Source of the DNA: Bacteroidota bacterium
GTDB lineage: Bacteria > Bacteroidota > Bacteroidia > UKL13-3
Reading direction: 5' to 3'
Length of the DNA stretch: 64,000 bases
Assembly (NCBI GenBank): GCA_947464275.1
Contig: CANHVU010000002.1
Coordinates: 62,001 to 126,000 of the forward strand
The translations under genes and the position numbers were made by a program. The stretch's first letter is position 1. The number at the start of each line of letters is the position of its first letter. Shown here one piece after another: positions 7,227-14,335 of this stretch. The notes beneath the pieces are model-generated. The model ran no database searches. It was not told the DNA's origin and saw only the letters and a program-made list of their open reading frames with translations.

Positions 7227-10200
7227 ATGACTAAATCAACCAAAAAGAACAACCTAGAAAAAGGGTTAAACATTAGCCGCCATTTTACTAAAGAAGACGT
7301 AAGTCCATTTGATATGTTTGAATATGATTACCGAACTTCGGTAATTAAAAATACCAATGGAAGTGTCGTATTTGAATTGAAAAATGTTGAAGTACCAAAA
7401 TCGTGGAGCCAAGTAGCCACAGATGTATTGGCACAAAAATATTTTAGAAAAGCTGGAGTACCCCAACCTGATGGTAGTTTAGGACAAGAAACAAGCATTA
7501 AACAAGTGGCGCATAGAATGGCTCATTGTTGGATGAAATGGGGCGAAGATTATGGTTACTTTAATTCTCGTAACGATGCACAAGTATTTTACGAAGAAAT
7601 GGTGTTTATGATAATTGGTCAATATGCTGCGCCAAACTCACCACAATGGTTTAATACCGGTTTGCATAGCTCTTATGGAATAGCTGGTAAACCGCAAGGA
7701 CATTATTTTGTAAATCCAAAAACGGGTCAGTTAGAAAAATCAACTTCGGCATACGAGCGTCCGCAACCTCATGCTTGCTTTATACTTTCGGTTGATGATG
7801 ATTTGGTAAACGATGGTGGTATAATGGATTTATGGGTGCGCGAAGCACGTATATTCAAATATGGTTCTGGTGTTGGAACCAATTATTCTAAAATTAGAGG
7901 CTCCATGGAAAAATTAAGTGGCGGTGGAACTTCATCGGGCTTAATGAGTTTTTTAAAAATTGGCGATAGGGCTGCGGGAGCCATTAAATCGGGCGGAACT
8001 ACACGCAGAGCCGCTAAAATGGTTTGTTTAGATTTAGATCACCCCGAAATAGTTGAATTTATAAATTGGAAGAAAAACGAAGAAAAGAAAGTAGCCGCTT
8101 TAATTGCCGCAGGCTATGCAAGCGATTATGAAGGCGAAGCGTACGCAACTGTTTCTGGTCAAAATTCAAATAATTCAGTACGCATTCCTCATGAGTTTTT
8201 TACTGCTTTAAACGAAGGAAAAAACTGGGATTTAAAAGCACGTACCAATGGCAAAACCATTAAAAGTATTCCTGCAAGCGATATGTGGGATATGATAGCC
8301 GATGCGGCTTGGGCTTGTGCCGATCCTGGTGTGCAATACGATTCAACTATCAATGAATGGCATACTTGTCCTGAAGGCGGAAGAATCAATGCATCTAATC
8401 CATGTTCGGAATATATGTTTTTAGACAATACCGCTTGTAATTTGGCTTCGCTTAATTTAATGAAATATTTTGATGCCAATACTTTAACATTTGATGTAAA
8501 AGGTTTTGAACACAGTAGCCGTTTATGGACTATGGTGTTAGAAATTTCAGTGTTAATGGCTCAGTTTCCTTCAAAAGAAGTAGCACAACTTTCGTACGAT
8601 TACAGAACTTTAGGTTTGGGTTATGCCAATTTAGGTTCCATGTTAATGATAGCTGGTATTCCTTACGATTCGCCAAAGGCCTTTGCCATTTGCGGAGCAA
8701 TAACTGCTATTTTAAATGGAGTTGCCTATCAAACTTCGGCTGAAATGGCTAAGCATTTAGGTACATTTAGCAAATACCAAGAAAACAAAGAGCACATGTT
8801 GCGTGTAATGCGCAACCATCGTTATGCAGCATATAATGCTACCGAAGCTTACGAAGGACTTTCAGTAAAACCTGTAGGAATTGATCCAAAATATTGCCCT
8901 GATTATTTATTAACTGCTGCCACCAGTGCTTGGGATAAAGCAGTTCAAATGGGTGAACAATATGGCTACCGCAATGCCCAAGCTACTGTAATTGCTCCAA
9001 CTGGAACCATTGGTTTGGTTATGGATTGCGATACTACTGGAATTGAACCAGATTTTGCTTTGGTTAAATTTAAAAAATTATCAGGTGGTGGTTATTTTAA
9101 AATCATCAATTCGGGTGTGCCTGCGGCTTTAAAAAACTTAGGTTACAATCAAACAGAAATTGATGCCATTGAGAAATATGCCATTGGCCACGCTACTTTA
9201 AAAGGTGCGCCACATATCAATCCTGAAAGTTTAAAATTCCGAGGTTTTACCGATGAGGAAATAGAGAAATTAGACAAAGCAGCTGCAGGTGCTTTTGAAA
9301 TTGGTTTTGCATTTAACCAATGGACATTAGGTGAAGATTGCTTGCAGCGTTTAGGTTACAAGCCTGAAGATTATAATAGCCATACATTTAATTTATTGCG
9401 TAAGTTAGGTTTTACCAAAACCGAAATAGAAGAAGCCAACGATTATATATGTGGCACCATGACGGTAGAAGGTGCTCCTTACTTAAAAGACGAGCATTTA
9501 CCAGTATTTGATTGTGCCAATAAATGTGGCAATAAAGGCGAACGATATATTGCTGCTACTGGCCATATTAGAATGATGGCTGCTGCGCAACCATTTTTAA
9601 GTGGAGCTATTTCAAAAACAATTAATTTACCAAACGAAGCTACTATAGAAAACATCAAAGAATGTTACTACATGAGCTGGAGTTTAGGTTTAAAAGCCAA
9701 TGCCCTTTACCGCGATGGCTGTAAATTAAGCCAACCGCTTTCTAATAAATCGGATGTGAAGGATGAAGAGGAAATTCAAGAAACGGTAGAAGCTATTTTA
9801 GGCGAAGATGCACACAAACCAGTTGGCGAGTTAAGCCCTGAGCAAGTGTTGGAAGCAGCTACAGCCATTTTAAATAGAACTCACGATACAGCATTTAAAC
9901 ATAAATTGGCAGGTGTAGTAGCACGTAAAACTTTACCTGGCAAACGAGGTGGATTTACACAAAAAGCTTCTGTTGGCGGACAAACCATTTTTGTGCGTAC
10001 TGGCGAATACGAAGACGGAACTTTGGGTGAAATATTTGTAGATTTACATAAAGAAGGAGCCACTTTACGCAGCTTAATGAACTGTTTTTCCATAGCAGTT
10101 TCGTTAGGTTTACAATATGGTGTGCCTTTAGAAGAGTATGTAGATAAATTTACGTTCACTCGCTTTGAGCCTGCTGGAATGGTTACTGGCCATGATAATA

Positions 10201-10619
10201 TTAAAAATGCTACCTCTATTATTGATTACATGTTCCGCATGTTGGGCTTTGAATATTTGGGTAGAGAAGATTTTATACAAGTGCCACCCACAGAAAGTCA
10301 GCGAAGTATGTTGGCCATTAACCAACACCGCCATGTAATTCATGGTTCAAGTATGGTAAAATCAGAAAGCTTTAGTAATATTGTGGCCGATAACTTGGTT
10401 CAAAATACTACCATTGGTTTTCATAAAGTAGAAAAAACAGCTTTGGCACCTCAGTCGGTTGTTGTTAGTCAAACCATGGAAGCACAATTGGACCAAGTGA
10501 ACGAAATGAATAAACGCATGGGCGATAGTCCTGCTTGTCCAACTTGTGGCCATATTACCATTCGCAGTGGTGCATGTTATAAATGCTTAAATTGCGGCAC
10601 ACAAACAGGATGCAGCTAG
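7227..10619 (+). CDS. nrdJ: Adenosylcobalamin-dependent (class II) ribonucleotide reductase
   Basis: 1130-aa enzyme that reduces ribonucleotides to deoxyribonucleotides using coenzyme B12 and so works with or without oxygen. The ten-stranded barrel core is clear: GINASNPCSEYMFLDNTACN-like segment (the sequence reads RINASNPCSEY, Cys ~393) and the VIAPTGTIGLVMDCDTTGIE loop. After the core comes a TSCPD domain (about residues 905-975; GTLGEIFVDLHKEGATLRSL). The protein ends in a Cys-rich tail (CPTCG...CYKCLNCGTQTGC) that can bind zinc and carry the re-reducing thiols. No class I nrdA/B is in the window. It is a monocistronic gene with a long leader. Confidence 0.94.
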   Translation: MTKSTKKNNLEKGLNISRHFTKEDVSPFDMFEYDYRTSVIKNTNGSVVFELKNVEVPKSWSQVATDVLAQKYFRKAGVPQPDGSLGQETSIKQVAHRMAHCWMKWGEDYGYFNSRNDAQVFYEEMVFMIIGQYAAPNSPQWFNTGLHSSYGIAGKPQGHYFVNPKTGQLEKSTSAYERPQPHACFILSVDDDLVNDGGIMDLWVREARIFKYGSGVGTNYSKIRGSMEKLSGGGTSSGLMSFLKIGDRAAGAIKSGGTTRRAAKMVCLDLDHPEIVEFINWKKNEEKKVAALIAAGYASDYEGEAYATVSGQNSNNSVRIPHEFFTALNEGKNWDLKARTNGKTIKSIPASDMWDMIADAAWACADPGVQYDSTINEWHTCPEGGRINASNPCSEYMFLDNTACNLASLNLMKYFDANTLTFDVKGFEHSSRLWTMVLEISVLMAQFPSKEVAQLSYDYRTLGLGYANLGSMLMIAGIPYDSPKAFAICGAITAILNGVAYQTSAEMAKHLGTFSKYQENKEHMLRVMRNHRYAAYNATEAYEGLSVKPVGIDPKYCPDYLLTAATSAWDKAVQMGEQYGYRNAQATVIAPTGTIGLVMDCDTTGIEPDFALVKFKKLSGGGYFKIINSGVPAALKNLGYNQTEIDAIEKYAIGHATLKGAPHINPESLKFRGFTDEEIEKLDKAAAGAFEIGFAFNQWTLGEDCLQRLGYKPEDYNSHTFNLLRKLGFTKTEIEEANDYICGTMTVEGAPYLKDEHLPVFDCANKCGNKGERYIAATGHIRMMAAAQPFLSGAISKTINLPNEATIENIKECYYMSWSLGLKANALYRDGCKLSQPLSNKSDVKDEEEIQETVEAILGEDAHKPVGELSPEQVLEAATAILNRTHDTAFKHKLAGVVARKTLPGKRGGFTQKASVGGQTIFVRTGEYEDGTLGEIFVDLHKEGATLRSLMNCFSIAVSLGLQYGVPLEEYVDKFTFTRFEPAGMVTGHDNIKNATSIIDYMFRMLGFEYLGREDFIQVPPTESQRSMLAINQHRHVIHGSSMVKSESFSNIVADNLVQNTTIGFHKVEKTALAPQSVVVSQTMEAQLDQVNEMNKRMGDSPACPTCGHITIRSGACYKCLNCGTQTGCS

Positions 10620-10663
10620 TTGATTTATGAATTTTGATTTATGATTTGTGATTCAATGACCAT

Positions 10664-10842
10664 GGTCGTTGAGTTTGTCCGAAATCTTTCGTCCGAAACG
10701 GCTTCGGTCATTGAGCGGAGCCGAAATGACATTTGGACGAAATGATACTAATTTTGTTTCGAATGTCTTCGGACATTGAGCGGAGCCGAAATGGCACTAA
10801 TCTTATAAATAATGTTAGAGCGTTTCGACAAGCTCAACGACC
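10664..10842. repeat. Cluster of four GGTCATTGAGCGGAGCCGAAAT-type repeats
   Basis: Four ~22-bp copies occur in the gap after nrdJ: 10664-10685 (GTCGTTGAGTTTGTCCGAAA core), 10706-10727 and 10771-10792 (both with ATTGAGCGGAGCCGAAAT), and an inverted copy at 10822-10842 (TTTCGACAAGCTCAACGACC). The first and last copies are inverted relative to each other, so the block is a ~179-bp inverted-repeat-bounded unit. No ORF is present. Related words are at 272-361 and 39190-39506. Confidence 0.8.
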
Positions 10843-10891
10843 GAACATTATTTAACCAAACATGCCACAATTAACTAGCCCGATGTGGGGG

Positions 10892-10945
10892 CAATTTTAT
10901 ATATAAATTTAAAATCCTTGCTTGCATAAAGCAGGGATTTTTTTA
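10892..10945 (+). terminator. Intrinsic terminator, upstream copy of a duplicated terminator
   Basis: An 11-bp stem (AATCCTTGCTT at 10913-10923 with AAGCAGGGATT at 10929-10939, one G-T pair), 5-nt loop, then a T run. Together with the preceding CAATTTTATATATAAATT it forms a ~55-bp unit repeated almost identically at 11604-11656. It probably ends nrdJ transcripts despite lying ~270 bp downstream. Confidence 0.85.
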
Positions 10946-11023
10946 TTCTAAATTTTTAAATTGTTTTTACAGTTAAAAAATGGAATGTTTGTTTAAAATA
11001 AATTCTTTAGTTTGAGTAAAAGT

Positions 11024-11581
11024 ATGAAAGTAAAATTACCCTCAATTATATATTTGGTATTGCTAAGTGTTTTAATAAATGCTTGTAGCAAAGGTTGCCC
11101 TGATAGCAAACCCATAGAAAGGGGAGTAGATAAAAGCTACTTACCTAATATCATTCCTTACAGCGATACCAGCACTCGTTTATTTTTAAAAAATGGAACC
11201 GATACCTTACTTTTTAAAAGCCAAGGTTTGAAAGAAACAATTACAAACGAACTATACGGTGAAAGCTGCGAAAACTACAATATACAAAAATACAACCTGA
11301 AAATGGCTGCAAGTGATACGGATTTTTTTCAAATTAATTATTATGGATACTGGCAAGGAGGTCCTCTTGTTCGTTACAATAGCTCTAATTTTGAAACAAA
11401 TGAAATATATGATGGGCGCTACATTAATTTTTTTCAATTAAAGCAGCTTAGCGTCCTTAGTCATATTTATGATAGTGTTTCTATTTCACCAAATACATAT
11501 GGAGATACTGTATACTCTAATTTAAAATTTGGTGTTTTGAGAGTTAAAGATATGAATAATGTCTATGAATTAATCAAATAA
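11024..11581 (+). CDS. Lipoprotein of unknown function (related to the 48.7/49.5 kb pair)
   Basis: 185-aa predicted lipoprotein: MKVKLPSIIYLVLLSVLINA then Cys, followed by SKGCPDSKP. I chose the ATG at 11024; the TTG at 11012 adds only four residues. The body (IPYSDTSTRLFLKNGTDTLL) and the C-terminal motif (LKFGVLRVKDMNNVYEL) resemble the lipoproteins at 48716 and 49515, which have '(I)P(F/Y)xGN(D/E)TL' and 'YGhhxhxhxxxxhahL'. The three appear to be distant members of one family. The gene is bracketed by two near-identical terminator units, which suggests insertion or duplication as a cassette. Function unknown. Confidence 0.7.
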   Translation: MKVKLPSIIYLVLLSVLINACSKGCPDSKPIERGVDKSYLPNIIPYSDTSTRLFLKNGTDTLLFKSQGLKETITNELYGESCENYNIQKYNLKMAASDTDFFQINYYGYWQGGPLVRYNSSNFETNEIYDGRYINFFQLKQLSVLSHIYDSVSISPNTYGDTVYSNLKFGVLRVKDMNNVYELIK

Positions 11582-11603
11582 ACAAAATACCCTACTAATG
11601 CAT

Positions 11604-11656
11604 CAATTTTATATATAAATTAAAGTCCTTGCTTGCATAAAGCAGGGATTTTTTTT
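11604..11656 (+). terminator. Intrinsic terminator, downstream copy of a duplicated terminator
   Basis: Same unit as 10892-10945 with very few differences: AGTCCTTGCTT (11624-11634), loop GCATA, AAGCAGGGATT (11640-11650), then eight T. It ends the lipoprotein gene and also separates it from the convergent GNAT gene. Confidence 0.88.
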
Positions 11657-11678
11657 ATTCCAAACACTTTTAAGCAAT

Positions 11679-12224
11679 CTATATTTTTTGGAAATTTTTC
11701 TTTAAAAGTCCAAAAAGCAAGGAATCTTCTAAAATTCCATCAACATGGTAGTGCTCTTTCAAAACACCTTCTTGGCTAAACCCCATATTGGTGATTAACT
11801 TTAAAGATGGAATATTTTTAGGACTAACGAGCGCTTCTATTCTGTTTAAATTCATGTTAGTAAAACCATGATGAATAATGGCTCTAACAGCTTCTGTCAT
11901 ATAGCCTTTTTGCTTGTATTCGTCCAATTTTATATCGTAACCAATTTCAGTTCTTTGATGTATGGCATACCAATTATGAAAAGCACATGCACCAATTACT
12001 TTATTATCGGTTTTATTTAACAAATGGAATATAACAACCGAACGATTATATGATGTAAAACCTTGTTTAAAACGTTCCTTATCTGTAGCTAATGCAGTAT
12101 CAGTATAAGCTCCTAAAAAAGTGCTTAACTCCTCATCTGCGTAATTGGTAAACACAAAATTAAGTTGCTCAATTCCCGATTTGCGCAGCAAGAGTCTTTC
12201 GGTTTCAATTATTTCAAATTCCAT
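11679..12224 (-). CDS. GNAT family N-acetyltransferase (RimJ/RimL-like)
   Basis: 181-aa acetyl-CoA-dependent N-acetyltransferase. The N-terminal FEIIETERLLLRKSG strand, the central GYDIKLDEYKQKGYMTEAVR motif (motif A, acetyl-CoA pyrophosphate binding; the usual Q/R-x-x-G-x-G/A is partly degenerate as YKQKGY) and NRIEALVSPKNIPSLKLITN then MGFSQEGVLKEHY (motif B) are all characteristic of the RimJ/RimL-type GNATs that acetylate protein N-termini or small molecules. Substrate unknown. It lies downstream of purF on the same strand, with a terminator between them. Confidence 0.88.
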   Translation of the reverse strand: MEFEIIETERLLLRKSGIEQLNFVFTNYADEELSTFLGAYTDTALATDKERFKQGFTSYNRSVVIFHLLNKTDNKVIGACAFHNWYAIHQRTEIGYDIKLDEYKQKGYMTEAVRAIIHHGFTNMNLNRIEALVSPKNIPSLKLITNMGFSQEGVLKEHYHVDGILEDSLLFGLLKKNFQKI

Positions 12225-12251
12225 AAAACGAATTTAATAGTTGCTATCAAA

Positions 12252-12286
12252 ATAAAAAGAGGCCATATAAAAATACAGCCTCTTTT
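12252..12286 (-). terminator. Intrinsic terminator of purF
   Basis: AAAAGAGGC (12255-12263) pairs with GCCTCTTTT (12278-12286). On the minus strand the stem is followed by TTTTATTTT. It lies between the purF stop and the GNAT gene. Confidence 0.82.
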
Positions 12287-12314
12287 CTTTAGTATAATTA
12301 ATTTAATAAAACGC

Positions 12315-14210
12315 TTAGTAAGCTCGGGCATTACTGCCTTCGTAATAATTAATAAATGCTTTATTTACTACTTTAGTTCCGCCTGGAGTTGGGTAATTTC
12401 CTGTAAAATACCAATCGCCATGATGGTTAGGACATGCTTGGTGTAAATTTTCAATGCTTTGGAAAATTACATCTACCTCAGCAGTAATTTCATCCGGAGT
12501 AACAATTTTAGCTATTTGTGCCGAAATTTCGTCAGGTGTAAATAACGCATATAAATCTTTCAAATAGTTTTTCATTTCTTCTTTTGGCAGATTTTCTTGC
12601 GCTTTACATTTTCGGTAAACTTCGTCAATTTTAGCATCTAGTTTACGCTCTTTAACCAAAGCTATCATGGCTTGAAAAGCTACAAAATCTTTTAACCTAC
12701 TCATGTCAATTCCATAACAATCAGGGTAACGAATTTGCGGAGCAGAAGAAACAATTACTATCTTTTTAGGATGTAATCTATCTAAAATACGTAAAATAGA
12801 TGTTTTTAAAGTTGTACCACGCACAATTGAATCGTCAATTACTACTAAAGTATCTTCATGGTTTTTTACAATTCCATAAGTTACATCGTACACATGAGCT
12901 ACCATATCCTCGCGGTTGGTATCATCGGTAATAAATGTTCTTAGTTTAGCATCTTTAACCGCTACACGCTCTCTTCGCGGATGTAATTCTAAAATTTCTT
13001 TTAGTTTTTCATCGGTAATATTTGCGCCTAATTGCTTAATTTGTTCAATTTTATGGGTGTTTAATAAATCGTTTATACCATCCACCATTCCATAAAACGA
13101 AACCGCTGCTGTATTGGGTATATAGCTAAAAACTGTATTTTTAAAATCATAATCTACAGTTTTCATTATTTTATCAGCTAGCAAATAACCAAGCTGCTTG
13201 CGCTCTTTGTAAATGTCTCTATCATTTCCACGGCTAAAATAAATACGTTCAAACGAACATGCTTTATTTTCGGCTTGTGGTATAATATTGGTTTCGGTTA
13301 TGGTTCCATCTTTCTTAATAATTAATGCATTACCACGACCTAATTCTTTTATTTCTCTAATCGGAATATTGAAACCTGTTTGAATAGCAGGACGCTCGCT
13401 AGTAACTACCGCAATTTCATCGTTGCAATAATAAAAACAAGGGCGAATTCCGTTAGGATCGCGAACTACAAAAGCATCGCCATGACCTAATAAACCAGCC
13501 ATAACATAACCTCCATCAGCATCACGCAATGAGCGTTTTAAAATATTTTCAATATTTAATTCCTTGGCTATTAAACTCGATATTTCTTGGTTGCTGTGTC
13601 CGTCTAATTTGTATTTGGTAAACAAACGTTGGTTTTCTTCATCAATAAAATGACCAAATTTTTCCAGCATAGTTACCGTATCAGCTCTTTCACTAGGATG
13701 TTGGCCTAACTCTACCAAAACGTTGAATAATTCATCTACATTGGTTAGGTTAAAATTACCCGCAAGCATTAAATTTCGGCTCATCCAATTATTTTCTCTA
13801 ATAAACGGATGGCATAAATCTACACTATTGCCTCCATGAGTTCCGTAGCGCAAATGACCGAGCAATAACTCGCCCATAAAAGGCACATTGGAGCGCATGT
13901 AATCAGGGTCGCGTAACTGCTCTTTGGTTCCTGATTTGCTAACTTTTTTATTTAATTTTTCAAAAATTTCGGCAATGGCATTGCTTCCATTTGCACGCTG
14001 ACGATTGATATAAGTTTCGCCAGGCAAAGCATTTATTTTAATGGTTCCCACTCCTGCGCCATCTTGGCCGCGGTTGTGTTGTTTTTCCATTAAAAGGTAA
14101 AGGCGTTTTAAACCGTATAACGCTGAGCCATATTTTTCTTGGTAAAAACTCAGCGGTTTAAGTAGGCGAATAAGGGCTATTCCGCACTCGTGTTTGATTG
14201 AATCACTCAT
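12315..14210 (-). CDS. purF: Amidophosphoribosyltransferase (long form)
   Basis: 631-aa glutamine PRPP amidotransferase, first committed step of purine synthesis. The N-terminal Ntn glutaminase nucleophile is probably Cys9 (HECGIALIRL), which implies removal of a short propeptide. RGQDGAGVG, LLGHLRYGTHG and the phosphoribosyltransferase PRPP loop VVIDDSIVRGTTLK are present. It is clearly longer than the ~470-505 aa typical PurF, with extra segments in the glutaminase half (about residues 65-110 and 165-210) and a C-terminal extension of ~70 residues. The long form is seen in other Bacteroidota; whether it is the main PurF or a paralogue cannot be told here. A TACTTTTG element precedes it. Confidence 0.92.
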   Translation of the reverse strand: MSDSIKHECGIALIRLLKPLSFYQEKYGSALYGLKRLYLLMEKQHNRGQDGAGVGTIKINALPGETYINRQRANGSNAIAEIFEKLNKKVSKSGTKEQLRDPDYMRSNVPFMGELLLGHLRYGTHGGNSVDLCHPFIRENNWMSRNLMLAGNFNLTNVDELFNVLVELGQHPSERADTVTMLEKFGHFIDEENQRLFTKYKLDGHSNQEISSLIAKELNIENILKRSLRDADGGYVMAGLLGHGDAFVVRDPNGIRPCFYYCNDEIAVVTSERPAIQTGFNIPIREIKELGRGNALIIKKDGTITETNIIPQAENKACSFERIYFSRGNDRDIYKERKQLGYLLADKIMKTVDYDFKNTVFSYIPNTAAVSFYGMVDGINDLLNTHKIEQIKQLGANITDEKLKEILELHPRRERVAVKDAKLRTFITDDTNREDMVAHVYDVTYGIVKNHEDTLVVIDDSIVRGTTLKTSILRILDRLHPKKIVIVSSAPQIRYPDCYGIDMSRLKDFVAFQAMIALVKERKLDAKIDEVYRKCKAQENLPKEEMKNYLKDLYALFTPDEISAQIAKIVTPDEITAEVDVIFQSIENLHQACPNHHGDWYFTGNYPTPGGTKVVNKAFINYYEGSNARAY

Positions 14211-14221
14211 AAAAAGATAAG

Positions 14222-14229
14222 CAAAAGTA
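14222..14229 (-). promoter_or_regulatory. Candidate -7 element (TACTTTTG) of purF
   Basis: On the minus strand TACTTTTG lies 12 bp before the purF start, matching TAnnTTTG. That would give a very short leader. No TTG is visible at the ideal -33 spacing. Confidence 0.45.
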
Positions 14230-14290
14230 CATCATTATTTTAAAATAATTTCCTATTTTATGTTTTAAAAAATTGGAAATTTTGAACATA

Positions 14291-14326
14291 AAAAAAACCG
14301 ACAACTAAATAGTTACCGGTTTTTTT
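14291..14326 (-). terminator. Intrinsic terminator of the PorE-like gene
   Basis: AAAAAAACCG (14291-14300) pairs with CGGTTTTTTT (14317-14326), with an inner ACT/AGT pair in the loop. It lies 10 bp beyond the stop of the minus-strand gene at 14336 and gives a T run in that direction. Confidence 0.85.
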
Positions 14327-14335
14327 ATGAATAAA

